From Glandiceps talaboti (taxonomy: Eukaryota; Hemichordata; Enteropneusta; Spengelidae), in the NCBI RefSeq assembly GCF_964340395.1, contig NC_135557.1, positions 3,285,216-3,349,215 on the forward strand: a stretch of DNA of 64,000 nucleotides, read 5' to 3'. Position numbers and translations under genes: made by a program. Below the pieces are notes generated by a model. That model was given only the letters and a program-made list of their open reading frames with translations, was not told where the DNA came from and made no database searches. Shown here in pieces: positions 1-9,150 of this stretch. How positions within the stretch are numbered: the first letter of the stretch is position 1; each line of letters starts with the position of its first letter.

Positions 1-21
1 ATTTTCTCTGTATTCGCAAAT

Positions 22-561
22 TTATTTCTGATTTACTCCCTTCGATCTGCAAATATCACAGTTACTGTAATGTTGCAATTCAATATGACATTTTCCAAGA
101 GCGGCCAACTTTGTGTTGTCGGGGATTACGGCTTGTACGTAAAACACTCTTCCCAAAAGAAAAGTTAGTGCTTCTGTATCTGTTCGGCAGAGGTTTGTAG
201 GCGTCCAGAATCGAGTTTTTAGTTTGAGATTGGCAAGTGAACTCAATGCGACCCAGTTTAACAACTGGTGATGCAATTTAAGAAGTGTCTGTCTCAATTT
301 TGCATTCCGGTAACCTTTAAGCCACATTCCCGCAATTGCACTAATTGTTTCGTAATGGTCAAACAAACAAGTGTTTGTTGCAAGTGAGAGGATAACCGTA
401 GCACTGATAGCTAGGCTCTCTGATGATTTATCATTTAACGTAAATTCGATCAGTCTGGTCAACTGTGGATATTCTCCTTTTTGTAAGGCATAAATATGAT
501 TGTCAGCTTTTCTTAGGAGAACCCAATTCACCATATGCCTTGCATTGTATCTGTCCGACAT
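22..561 (-). CDS. unknown 179-aa protein
   Basis: I do not recognise this protein. It is mostly helical-looking, with leucine-rich stretches through residues 30-110. A small Cys/His cluster sits near the C-terminus (C-x10-C-x2-C with an intervening His), which could bind a metal but is too short to call a domain. The ATG at 561 has a TATA-like element about 50 bp upstream (around 612-622), and an AATAAA on the minus strand overlaps the stop region, so it looks like a complete single-exon gene. It points away from the cyclin gene, and the two share a roughly 145-bp promoter region. Confidence 0.7.
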   Translation of the reverse strand: MSDRYNARHMVNWVLLRKADNHIYALQKGEYPQLTRLIEFTLNDKSSESLAISATVILSLATNTCLFDHYETISAIAGMWLKGYRNAKLRQTLLKLHHQLLNWVALSSLANLKLKTRFWTPTNLCRTDTEALTFLLGRVFYVQAVIPDNTKLAALGKCHIELQHYSNCDICRSKGVNQK

Positions 562-705
562 GATATATAGATAAAACTCGCATCAACTACGAAAATGTAA
601 ACCAACATGCATATAAATATACACTTTTTTTTACTCTTATTTTATTAATAGGATGCTATAACTGACATCGCGGACGTCACAAAACAGAGTCGTGGGTGTT
701 TTATA

Positions 706-1530
706 ATGACACAGCACAAACCTATTCACAATGTTAACAATATCATGGAGAGGACGACATATGAAGTGAAAACTGTTTCCGACTACATTGATCGACAACC
801 ATTTATCGCAGCATACATGCGAACTATCGTTATCAACTGGCTTTTCCAGGTGGCCAAGGATTACGAAATGAATTCACAGACATTACACATTGCAGTGAAT
901 TTGTTTGATCGTTATCTTGCACACAAAACAGTCGACAAAGAAAGTCTTCAACTTGTTGGTACAGCAAGTCTTTTCATCGCAATGAAATTCGAAGAAGTTC
1001 ATATTCGCACAGCCAGTGATATGTTGTACGCGACAGCCAACAGTTACACATTGCAACAACTCGTGGACATGGAACTCCACATTCTGTATACTTTGAACTT
1101 CGACGTGTCGTCGTGGAAGACGTCGCTGTGTTGTGCGGACGAGATTTTGGACGAAAACGAAAGCAGTTCGACACACATTCAACTCACACACTTGATGGTC
1201 GACGTAGTTATCATGGATTATGAAATGACAGTTAATTACGATGCACGAAAGCTGGCTATGATTGCTTTTGAAATTGCAAAATCGTTACTGTTTTCAACGA
1301 ATGAGGAAAAATCAACATATGTACAGGACAAATACGATTTTTGCCACTACGAGTTTGTATACGTCCTTCGAAACTGTGTCAAAGGAGATCTACACGGCGT
1401 CTTTGAGAAACACGACATTGATGTAAAGCGTTTGAACGAAATGTCACAATTCCAAGTGGATCAGACTCGTGTCAGTATCGAATGGTCTCCTGTGAGAATA
1501 TACACTGACGATTCATGTGTTACATCGTGA
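706..1530 (+). CDS. viral cyclin (A/B type)
   Basis: This is a cyclin-like activator of cyclin-dependent kinases. Residues about 25-135 form a cyclin box closest to cyclin A: the hydrophobic-patch helix reads MRTIVINWL where cellular cyclins have MRAIL-type motifs, followed by TLHIAVNLFDRYL, LQLVGTASLFIAMKFEE and a conserved Glu in the YTLQQLVDME helix. The Lys of KFEE and that Glu are the pair that contact the kinase in cellular cyclins. Residues 140-250 probably form the second, poorly conserved cyclin fold. There is no destruction box in the short N-terminus, so APC/C-dependent turnover seems unlikely (inference). A second ATG at 745 is possible. AATAAA lies at 1608-1613. The likely role is pushing host cells into S-phase or licensing viral DNA synthesis. 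Confidence 0.88.
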   Translation: MTQHKPIHNVNNIMERTTYEVKTVSDYIDRQPFIAAYMRTIVINWLFQVAKDYEMNSQTLHIAVNLFDRYLAHKTVDKESLQLVGTASLFIAMKFEEVHIRTASDMLYATANSYTLQQLVDMELHILYTLNFDVSSWKTSLCCADEILDENESSSTHIQLTHLMVDVVIMDYEMTVNYDARKLAMIAFEIAKSLLFSTNEEKSTYVQDKYDFCHYEFVYVLRNCVKGDLHGVFEKHDIDVKRLNEMSQFQVDQTRVSIEWSPVRIYTDDSCVTS

Positions 1531-1875
1531 TGTTTTCCTCGAATATTTTTTTTTTCTTCTTGTAAACTTCCATACCGATACAGGTAACACATGGTATGTC
1601 TTTATGCAATAAAGATTGATTGATTTACACTGCTTGCTTTTTAATGACATGCGTACACAGTTTCACCTACATCTTACAACTACATCTCCCCCACCAAACA
1701 ATGGAATATCCTAATCATATCAAGATAACCGGCAAAATGCAAAACTTAGTAAATTGGATCCCAATAAAATATTTAAATGTTCAATAATTGCCCTAACGCG
1801 AATTGCACTCTTTAGTATAAATGGAAGGACTATTTAATATATTTAAAGTGAAACGACATTGCCACCCTTCAAAGT
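1531..1875. other. intergenic, poly(A) signal and promoter
   Basis: This stretch carries no gene. It holds the cyclin poly(A) signal (AATAAA 1608-1613) and, near 1813-1824, the TATA context TTTAGTATAAATGG used by the BTB gene that starts at 1876. The same TTAGTATAAATG core lies before the H3-like gene and before the full-length BTB-BACK gene. Confidence 0.6.
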
Positions 1876-2430
1876 ATGGACGAAAGAATACGTCTGTTTG
1901 TAGGTAAGGAGTGTTACTCTCTACCTGTCGAACGTCTCGAGATGCACATCCCCTTTCTGGGCGGATATATTCGTTTCCACAATATTGCTGCTCGTGATGG
2001 CATTGATTTAAGTTCACTGAAAATGAACTACATCCCAGAGGAATTTTGGCATCTCTTTATTCACTTTGCAATTCACGAAAAGATCGACGATGTAATATAT
2101 TACAGAGATGACAATCTTAGAACGAAAAACTTCACATTATGTGATGAAAACATCAAAGAAGTAACAATCGCAGCAGACTTCTTGATTATGAAACCATTTC
2201 TTGATGCTCTTATAATTGGAAAGAATGTGTTCCCCGCATGAACCTTCGATGTGGCGATCGAGTACAGTCTTCAACAGTTCCCTAAGCTATGACAACGACC
2301 CATTCGTGTATACATAGGAGATGACAATATTATATTGTTTGATTGATTGTGACAGAAAATTGCACTGGGCTTGTTCATTCAGACTGTGTCGACCAGATCA
2401 TATAGGATATATTGATGGTATTTATTGAAA
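1876..2430 (+). pseudogene. truncated BTB/kelch-like copy, 121-aa BTB ORF left
   Basis: The first 121 codons (1876-2241) are clearly paralogous to the N-terminal BTB domain of the 678-aa protein at 31230-33266; both contain MNYIPEEFWHLFI and a KV/EVT-AADFL-MKPF helix. The reading frame then ends. Downstream, 2319-2428 matches the last codons of the same paralogue (LFDCDR...HW and the C-terminal IGYIDG motif) but with a 4-bp insertion and a deletion of about 17 codons. The BACK and propeller regions are missing. Between the two parts lies a 64-bp fragment of terminase exon 3. A promoter TATA is intact, so a BTB-only protein could still be expressed and act as a dominant-negative or adaptor, but the locus as a whole is a broken copy. 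Confidence 0.85.
2255..2318 (+). pseudogene. 64-bp fragment of terminase exon 3
   Basis: About 63 of 64 bases match the complement of positions 42981-43047, which encode the exon 3 segment ending in RPIRVYI of the terminase nuclease domain. One A-to-T change creates an in-frame TGA. The fragment is joined directly to the remains of a BTB/kelch gene, so it marks a recent illegitimate recombination junction. Confidence 0.85.
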
Positions 2431-2599
2431 TAAAACAGAACACGGCAAACACGACTTGTTTGTTTATTTGTTTTATTCAGACAAAAATCTGGTGGCTTTT
2501 TGTCAATTGCGCATTAGATAAATATATATAATACGCATGCGCAATAACAAGCATGTTGGAGTTTGTGATGTATACGACTCGAAACAGCAAATTTATTCG

Positions 2600-3676
2600 T
2601 CAAACATACACTTTCGTATAGTCTTTCTGCATGTTTAAATCAACTCTGGGTTGTTTGGACTGGGGCGTGCCGGCAGTGTATTGATAGTTGAGGGCGAACG
2701 ATCCCAGATTTTTAACGAAGCAAGGTGTTGGCATTCCTTGTTTGGTTTTTTGACAGAACATGAGACTTTTACATTGACTAACTACGTTGTCATCGTCAGA
2801 ATGAACGAGAGCGGGGTACACATAATTAAACGTGTCGTTAACGCCGTTCGATTTCATTCCCACAACATAATTCAGTTTGGCACCCGAGTAAGTAACAGAA
2901 TTCGAAGCTACACGACCTTTACCAGATGTATGCACTGTGGGTACGGGTGATATTTCCATCTTACCCGAATACTGACAGGTGACCAAAGGCAAATGTTCGC
3001 CGTGATACACATTCACCCCATTGAAGGATTTCATGAACCCGATCGGTGTAAAACACTGGATAAACACTTCGGGCGAATAAAGTAGGCTCAAAAGCAACTC
3101 CATGGAGCCGTTTCCCCAGTGCTTGTTCACGAACTGAATGTAGCTGTGGTAGTCTGTTATACTGTTGTTTTCCGACTTCCACTTGTAAGAGGTCCGTTCA
3201 CTTGAAATTTTTTTCTCTATCAGTTCCTGTAGCAACGACAATGGAACGACTTTTTTTACATCTGTTCTCTGGCAGGGGCGTTGTTTAGGTAACGACAGCA
3301 CGTTCTCTTCAGTGTTGAAAGTAATGCGTTCGGGCCCCGAGTACATGAGCAAGAAATCACCCCTTTGGAAGAAATTCCCAATATCTCTATCAAAAAACAA
3401 ATGGCTGCATATGATGTCGTGGCAGTGTTCTCTGATCGTTCGCGAATCAGGACTGTTCTGTTCGGCAAACAAGGGTGCTACTCTCGGTCCCGATGTCTGA
3501 GTGTAAACGTTAGGTATGTTCCAAGGATGGTAATATCTCGGTGTATCAAAAGGGTAAGGGTCGCTAGGACTTTGATAAATTCCCCATCGTGGACGTTTAA
3601 CGAGATCATTATGGCTACCGTAATCGTCAGGTCTTTTACCGGGGGTCGGTAACAAATTGGGGTAAAGATCCGACAT
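2600..3676 (-). CDS. unknown 358-aa protein
   Basis: I do not recognise this protein. The first 70 residues are rich in Pro, Tyr and Arg and look disordered. The rest reads as a compact, beta-rich fold with several Trp/Tyr/Phe clusters, and it has no signal peptide or membrane segment. A TATA-like element lies near 3730-3742, about 55 bp before the ATG. An AATAAA on the minus strand follows the stop (around 2589). A structural (capsid or tegument) role would fit its position beside terminase exon 1 but is only a guess. Confidence 0.75.
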   Translation of the reverse strand: MSDLYPNLLPTPGKRPDDYGSHNDLVKRPRWGIYQSPSDPYPFDTPRYYHPWNIPNVYTQTSGPRVAPLFAEQNSPDSRTIREHCHDIICSHLFFDRDIGNFFQRGDFLLMYSGPERITFNTEENVLSLPKQRPCQRTDVKKVVPLSLLQELIEKKISSERTSYKWKSENNSITDYHSYIQFVNKHWGNGSMELLLSLLYSPEVFIQCFTPIGFMKSFNGVNVYHGEHLPLVTCQYSGKMEISPVPTVHTSGKGRVASNSVTYSGAKLNYVVGMKSNGVNDTFNYVYPALVHSDDDNVVSQCKSLMFCQKTKQGMPTPCFVKNLGSFALNYQYTAGTPQSKQPRVDLNMQKDYTKVYV

Positions 3677-3854
3677 TCACTTTCCTTTTTCTGCTAATAA
3701 GTGTAGCAATCTATCTAGGGAGGTGGTATACCATAAATATAAGATTTTTTTTTTCTTTCTCTTTCGATTTTTTTCTTTATTTAATTCCCTCGTTCGTCCA
3801 TAACTCTGGCACCCCCTCCCCCCACGTACCCACAATAAAAAATTAAAACAATGA

Positions 3855-4193
3855 CTAAACAGACGGTTTCCGTCGCACTCCCATCAGTCTCACTGCCAAA
3901 CGAATGTCTCGTTTGTTGATTTCTTTTCTTCCTCCGTGCTTGCAACATATTTCACTTTCTCGAAACAGTTCACTTAGAAACTCCTCCACTGCTAAATGTA
4001 ACAACGTCACTGCTGGGTATTGGAAACGTATATTTGGTGATGCTGAATTCTCTAACGCTATTTCTTTGACCAATCTCTCTATGGCTTTTCTATCGATAAC
4101 AGGTCGAAAATCAAGTGATGGTTTCGTTAAACTCTTGTGAAACTTCTTTGGGTTTGCATTCTTGCGTCTATGGTTTTGTCGGTGTTGCTCCAT
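3855..4193 (-). CDS. histone H3-like protein
   Basis: This 112-aa protein has a histone fold of the H3 family. After a basic tail (HRRKNANPKK) come an alpha-N-like helix IERLVKEIALE (H3 has a RLVREIA motif), loop NIRFQYPAV, the long helix LLHLAVEEFLSELFRESEICCKHGG, and a last helix INKRDIRLAVRLMG, which matches the H3 pattern of AIHAKR, PKDIQLARR. The N-terminal tail is unlike canonical H3: there is no ARTKQTARK. The open frame extends upstream to a TTG, but TATAAA at 4239-4244 puts transcription start near 4210-4215, so the ATG at 4193 is chosen. The gene lies just past terminase exon 1 on the same strand. It may package or chromatinise viral DNA, replace host H3 or CENP-A, or poison nucleosomes; the sequence does not decide. 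Confidence 0.85.
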   Translation of the reverse strand: MEQHRQNHRRKNANPKKFHKSLTKPSLDFRPVIDRKAIERLVKEIALENSASPNIRFQYPAVTLLHLAVEEFLSELFRESEICCKHGGRKEINKRDIRLAVRLMGVRRKPSV

Positions 4194-4359
4194 CTCTAGT
4201 TTTTCAGTAAGTGTCGAGAAATGAAGAGCCAATACTCATTTATACTAATTTACGACCTTGTTTTATTCTTTGTATTGTAGACATGCAACTACTCTGTTTT
4301 GTTTTGTTTTTGTTTTTGTTTTAAAATAGCCAATGATACTATAGCAAGACAATACTTAC

Positions 4360-5187
4360 GGCCGGTGAGTTTGGTTTAACTCTTAAACGACTCTTACGTC
4401 CACTGGGTTGAACGACGATAACGGAATCGCTCACCACACGAAATTGAAACGGTAAACCAATTTTGGATTTCAACATCGACAGGTTTTCAGCAATGACTTC
4501 TTTATTTAAAACGGCACAGTTTAAATCCTGGGCCCATATTACGACGGAAGCATTGGGTTCGTACAAAAGCAGTGCAGTCGTGACGATCTGACCGGCAGCG
4601 TTTTTTCCGCTACGACGTGGCACCATTGTCACTATGAATTTCTGATCGTATTCTTCGATCTTTCTTTGTAATTCAAACAGAGACGATCTGTCGGCTGTCT
4701 GTTCGTCAAAGTTTTCCGACACCATACCTAACAGTTTCATCACGTCAACAAAATATTTCTTTGCCTCGTCACCAAACACGTGTCTGAGACGACTCAAAAT
4801 TATGGCTCTATACATGCACGTCTGAAAGGGTTCGAAAGTACAATTTCGTTCACGGCAGAGGATTTCAACGGTTTTTATCATCTGTTTGATACAATTTAAA
4901 CGTGCTCCGACGTCATTACCTTCATTAAAATTGGCATTTTCGTTGTAGGTGTGCTTTCTCAAAAACAGTCCTTGTAGACGTTCTGACTTTTGCAAATCTG
5001 TTTCAACCAATAGTTTCAATCTCTTTGCGTCTCTCACGAAAGGGTTATCCGTTGCCTTCGTTTGGTGTAGAATGTCGTCATATGAGGGCGCACTTACCAC
5101 TCGCGATTTATGAGGTGGGAATTTCATTTCATACATCCAACGAAAAAAGAAAAAAAATGTATATCTACGTCTGTTTAAAGTACTCAT
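4360..5187 (-). CDS. terminase large subunit, exon 1 (ATPase N-part)
   Basis: This is the N-terminal exon (276 codons, phase 0) of the DNA-packaging terminase motor, homologous to the HSV UL15 family. It carries the Walker A region MVPRRSGKNAAG (nt about 4594-4628); herpesviruses have VPRR-GKT here, so the usual Thr after Lys is Asn. The following MVTTALLL-like helix and IWAQDLN adenine-side region also fit. The exon ends at a perfect donor, GTAAGT (4354-4359). Exons 2 and 3 lie at 43891-44457 and 42528-43130 on the same strand, which is upstream rather than downstream (see findings). The first ATG sits almost on a TATTTA, and its early residues are poly-Phe from a T tract, so translation may instead begin at the ATG at 5136 or the one three codons later. 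Confidence 0.85.
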
Positions 5188-5264
5188 AAATACACGACTC
5201 CATTTGTTCTCTCAATTATTTCATATGCACATGCAGCACACGACACAGTGGGGAAAGGATAATC

Positions 5265-6185
5265 ATGTCTCCGACCGCAAAGTTCAAATCGTACAGAAGG
5301 AAAGTAAATAAACGTATGAATCCCCGTCGCTGGATAGCGAAAGCCTGTCTGTCCATTTATAATTTTGCACCATGGAAACCGTATTTATTTATTGCTCTCG
5401 TTGTTTCGGGAGTGTGCGTTGTTGGATCGTTTGCAAGCAGGGCTTTCCGCGAGATAATTCACGCACTGGGAGTCGCACTAAAAGCCATCGTCCGTCTTCT
5501 ACGCAAGATAATCAATCCGGTGGTAAGAGTAGTGAAATGGACGAAAAACTGTTCGTGGAAAAATCATTTCGGTAAATGTCTCTCTCGAAGACTGCCTCGC
5601 TCTGGAATCGATTGGCACATTGGCGTTTTTAATGCTATGGCGGCTGTCAAATCGAAACATGGATGTCGCGATGTAAAAACGTGGTTGGACGATTTGAAAT
5701 ACTGGTTCCAGAGAGCAACTGGGGAAGGTTTCGTTTGCAAGGACTTGAAATGGTATAAGTCTATTACCCTTACGCGATACCTACTGTATTACCCATTGAA
5801 ATGGATATTTTGGATATCGGTTCACGGAGACTGCAAACCCACCTTTGCAAGTGACATCTGCGCCATAGTGGGACTGCAGTATTTTTTCGACTTCATGCTC
5901 AAAACAGGCATTTTACTTATTGTAATCTTGACTAGATGTTGGCCGTTGATAAAAAACGCATTGGGTGTTATTTTCGAAGAACTTGCTTTACTTCTGTGTG
6001 AAGTCAGATACATGGTGCACAAAATGGACCCTAAAACTAAAGCACATAAACACAACACCGGACACACTTTCTGTAGCCGACGTCATATATTCAGGAACGC
6101 GATGAATCAACCAACAAACCAATCAATAACTCGTCGCAACAACACCATTACGGACGTCAACCCTTTGACTGACCACATTGGTTAA
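5265..6185 (+). CDS. basic multi-pass membrane protein
   Basis: I do not recognise this 306-aa protein. It has a strongly basic N-terminus (residues 1-35). Hydrophobic segments lie at about 39-60 (YLFIALVVSGVCVVGSF), 165-185 (LLYYPLKWIFWI) and 208-232 (MLKTGILLIVILTRCW), with amphipathic basic helices between them. The C-terminal 50 residues are His/Asn/Thr-rich and hydrophilic. It is divergent from terminase exon 1, with only 77 bp between start codons. AATAAA follows the stop (around 6207). A virion envelope or nuclear-membrane role is possible. Confidence 0.75.
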   Translation: MSPTAKFKSYRRKVNKRMNPRRWIAKACLSIYNFAPWKPYLFIALVVSGVCVVGSFASRAFREIIHALGVALKAIVRLLRKIINPVVRVVKWTKNCSWKNHFGKCLSRRLPRSGIDWHIGVFNAMAAVKSKHGCRDVKTWLDDLKYWFQRATGEGFVCKDLKWYKSITLTRYLLYYPLKWIFWISVHGDCKPTFASDICAIVGLQYFFDFMLKTGILLIVILTRCWPLIKNALGVIFEELALLLCEVRYMVHKMDPKTKAHKHNTGHTFCSRRHIFRNAMNQPTNQSITRRNNTITDVNPLTDHIG

Positions 6186-6543
6186 CGGGAAGCATATATA
6201 CGGACAATAAAACCATTTTTTATTCTGAATCAATGTCTTTTTTTTCGTATATGCCGTTACACATTGCATGTCTCAGGCTTAGCTAAACACACGAAATAAA
6301 ACATACACATATGTGAAAATGCGTGCACAAGCATGAATGAAATTCGGCAGATGCTATTTTATTTCATTAAAAAAACTTTAAAACAAACAAACAATCAAAT
6401 TCTTTAAACATGACTTGTTCACAACGATTCACTGTTCTCTATTTCATTATTTTCAAACAAAAGTCTTGACGTCATGTATATGTCGTCACACTTTTCGTAC
6501 CAACTCATATCAAATTAGCGTCATGAAGCAAGAATTACTCGTC
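6186..6543. other. intergenic between convergent genes
   Basis: I see no gene here. The stretch contains AATAAA signals for both convergent neighbours and AT-rich spacer. Short frames of up to 96 codons exist but have no promoter and overlap the RING gene in antisense. Confidence 0.5.
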
Positions 6544-7413
6544 TTAACTGTAAAACATTTGACAAGGTACGAATATTTCCCTGCAAAATGGACACTTCAA
6601 CTCTTTCGTTTTCAGATTGGTGTAACAATGTGTGCAAACAAGATGGCCACACTTTACACCCACTACCGAAACGTTGTTGGAAAAGCAGATCCTACACGTG
6701 AATAAATTTGAATTGTCCGATTGAAAATCTTCTTTCTTTCGTTTTGTAACATCTTTATCGACACTGTTAAAAACACTGAACTTTACCGCGTCACTTGTAG
6801 AATTGAACCCCATGATGTGATTCGCTAAAAATTGCAATTCTTCATGCGACACTGTGCGGAACTGGTCGGAAGATTCCATCAATAGGGCAATACGATGAAC
6901 AACACAGTAGAATTTGACCGGTTGCAAATCTGCATAGATTTCTGCAATGACCAATAGTGCATTCAAATTTTCCATATCCTCTCTGGTATTGTTGAATATC
7001 CGTTCCATTTTCCTATAGATGGCTTCAGTGATATTATTCTGTAGCCCATTGTTTGTTCTCGCCTTCTCATGAGTGCACAAAGGCCAAATGTTATACGAGT
7101 TGTTCACAGGACAACCGGTGGAGAAGGGATTTTCATACAAGAATCCGTCCCTTGCCAAGACGTAATCGCCGTATTTGTTCATGAAGCATTCGATATTCAT
7201 AACTTTTTCGTCGTGTGCGTCCTCTTCGTTTTTAGTATTTCTACACTGAACTATCGATGGCGATGTCAGCTCTTTCACCATACTGTCCATATATCTAATA
7301 TCTCTACCAAGAACATGCTTGGAAATCTGTCCTGTGTTAAGTCTAGTGCCAATCCCAAATCCATGGTGATATGTACAGAATAATTTATCACTGAATACTT
7401 TGTTTATGTCCAT
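6544..7413 (-). CDS. RING-finger protein, FCTYHH family
   Basis: This is a probable E3 ubiquitin ligase. The C-terminus has a C3HC4 RING: C-x2-C-x11-C-x-H-x2-C-x2-C-x10-C-x2-C (CRICFSNN...CPFCRE). The N-terminal 200 residues belong to a local family that also includes the genes at 9151, 10147 and 14266. Shared marks are FCTYHH, SKHV-G-DI-YMD, ECFMN-YGD-VLA and a VVHR segment. Only this member carries a RING. The open frame extends upstream to a TTG, but a TATAAAT at about 7469-7476 places transcription start below that point, so the ATG at 7413 is chosen (290 aa). It shares a bidirectional promoter with the RING gene at 7717. Confidence 0.85.
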   Translation of the reverse strand: MDINKVFSDKLFCTYHHGFGIGTRLNTGQISKHVLGRDIRYMDSMVKELTSPSIVQCRNTKNEEDAHDEKVMNIECFMNKYGDYVLARDGFLYENPFSTGCPVNNSYNIWPLCTHEKARTNNGLQNNITEAIYRKMERIFNNTREDMENLNALLVIAEIYADLQPVKFYCVVHRIALLMESSDQFRTVSHEELQFLANHIMGFNSTSDAVKFSVFNSVDKDVTKRKKEDFQSDNSNLFTCRICFSNNVSVVGVKCGHLVCTHCYTNLKTKELKCPFCREIFVPCQMFYS

Positions 7414-7461
7414 TTTATTTTTTTCGTTAATGGAAAGCAAATTGACTTTTACAGTGTTCAA

Positions 7462-7716
7462 CCTCGTTATTTATAGTGTTTCGGAATGAACATGATGACG
7501 TCAAGACAAGACATTTACGACGTCACGATGATTGCTTTTCAGTATTTTGTCGAAGGTAGTAGAGATATAATGACGTCGTAATATTAACTAGTCACCACAC
7601 ATAACTATGACGTCGTTATTTTCAAGCAAAAATCCTGACGACAAACTTTTTGATATGACGTCACACAGACCCTTTATATATGGCGTCTTTGACGTCCACC
7701 AATCACTTCCTCCACT
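7462..7716. promoter_or_regulatory. bidirectional promoter with GACGTC cluster
   Basis: The segment separates two divergent RING genes. It contains six GACGTC cores within about 200 bp (near 7497, 7519, 7570, 7608, 7658 and 7691). Two of these are full TGACGTCA palindromes of the CRE/ATF type. A TATA lies at each side (about 7469-7476 on minus, about 7675 on plus). The spacing suggests binding by a bZIP factor of host or virus and coordinated early expression (inference). Confidence 0.6.
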
Positions 7717-8577
7717 ATGGCTCATCGACAAATGGTGTTCTCTCGTCCACAGGGAGACATAGTGCTCATGAAAGACAATGCCCTCTACATAGACACACTA
7801 CGTCAAGGGGCTATGTTCTGCAAAAAATGCGATTACACCGTCCAAACGTTCAGTGAAGTAATCAACACTAGCACATCAAAGTTACTACTAGGTCACTACC
7901 TTAATTCGAAGAAATCTGCCAGGTGCTTCAAGAGATCATCGAATCTGCTACTACAGTCTATGGTCGACGGGGTGCGAAGGATGGTCAATGACGTCACAAG
8001 AAACAGAGGCAGACACTTCGATATTTTCAATGCAATTTGCAAGAAAGTGTACAAAGACAGCAGTCAAACAATCTTCATCACTTACGACGAAAGGGTCAAG
8101 TACGTGATCTTTGTCAGCCTGTATTGCATGTGTCTCAAGGTATTCGAGCCTGACTGGACACCAATGACGCAAGAAGCAGTCTCATACGCGTACTGCACCA
8201 GTAATCATGCTGCTTACATATACGAAGTCGACAGACATCTCGAAGGTTTGGTGAAGAAGTCCTCCGTGCTAGCAGAACTTAAGGAACGTGTCAATACCAT
8301 AATCGAGGTGTGTGAGTGGGCAGACGACGACGATCTGAACATGCCGTCCATCAACACAGTCAACATCACTGAAACCAAAATGGATTCGGACATTGTAAAA
8401 GAGAGGTTCACGTGCAAGATCTGTTATTCAGACATTGTTTCAGTATTTGGAGAGTGTGGTCATGCTTTTTGTGACAACTGCCACCAAAGACTGTTCCGTG
8501 TAGCAGAGTCCGAAAGACAGATGTTAACGTGCCCGGTCTGTAGGTCGTGGTACACTCCTCATAGAATATACACGTAA
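7717..8577 (+). CDS. RING-finger protein, second type
   Basis: This is a 286-aa probable E3 ubiquitin ligase with a C-terminal RING: C-x2-C-x10-C-x-H-x2-C-x2-C-x15-C-x2-C (CKICYSDI...CPVCRS). The N-terminal 220 residues are unrelated to the FCTYHH family and have no domain I can name; an MFCKKC motif near residue 34 could help bind a metal. An acidic stretch (ADDDDLN) precedes the RING. The ATG at 7717 follows a TATATA at about 7675. The paired promoter implies co-expression with the RING gene on the other strand. Confidence 0.85.
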   Translation: MAHRQMVFSRPQGDIVLMKDNALYIDTLRQGAMFCKKCDYTVQTFSEVINTSTSKLLLGHYLNSKKSARCFKRSSNLLLQSMVDGVRRMVNDVTRNRGRHFDIFNAICKKVYKDSSQTIFITYDERVKYVIFVSLYCMCLKVFEPDWTPMTQEAVSYAYCTSNHAAYIYEVDRHLEGLVKKSSVLAELKERVNTIIEVCEWADDDDLNMPSINTVNITETKMDSDIVKERFTCKICYSDIVSVFGECGHAFCDNCHQRLFRVAESERQMLTCPVCRSWYTPHRIYT

Positions 8578-9150
8578 TTGTTGTTCTTGTTCATGTTCAA
8601 GACATATGTATTAATAAAATTTATTAATTAGAAACGCTTTGTCTTACTCTTTTGTTTTATAAACAATACTAATGCAATTTTTAAGGGTCATTTTCAAATT
8701 GCAAAATTCGGGGTTTTTTAAAAATTTTGACAAAATCTCCCTTACCCCTTCTAAAAAATGATTTTTTTTTCCCGTAGTCCTATGTTAAAAAATTACTTAA
8801 CTCTCCTTGCTATAGAAGGCATGCGATCACACTAGTCAACAAAAAAAACCACATTGAACAAATTTGGCAAATTGTGTGTCATTGGTGTAGCTTTCGTAAA
8901 GTAGGAATGTGTCACATGAATTATGTGAGTTTTAACTGTCACAAAATATTTGTGTCCAATGAAATGTGAGTTTTCACTGGCGCAAAACAATTATGTGTCC
9001 AATGAACTACCATGTGACAAGTCATGAATCACCCAACTCCCATTTGCATATTGGTGAAAGTGAATTGACATGTGACACACAACACTCTTTGGAGACAAAA
9101 CGACCAAACATGTAGTTTGTAGTTAATTGTAAATAAAGCTTTATTGCTTT
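8578..9150. repeat. intergenic with dispersed repeat family
   Basis: No gene is seen. At 8680-8760 the bases AAGGGTCA, a GCAAAAT stretch and GGGGTTTTTTAAAA resemble part of the 279-bp tandem unit. Bases 8860-9135 match 13520-13790 closely and include the repeated elements CACAAAA, TGTGTCCAATGAA and CCATTTGCATA. It is the outer flank of a local duplication. The AATAAA for the gene at 9151 is also here. Confidence 0.6.

Noticed and set aside
2600-3676. Candidate continuation of terminase exon 1
   Set aside because: It lies downstream of the exon 1 donor on the same strand, but it has its own TATA and ATG and shows no Walker B or nuclease motifs, whereas exons at 42.5-44.5 kb have them all in matching phase.
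7717-8577. BIR (IAP) domain in the RING protein
   Set aside because: No C-x2-C-x16-H-x6-C pattern was found; only the RING is supported.
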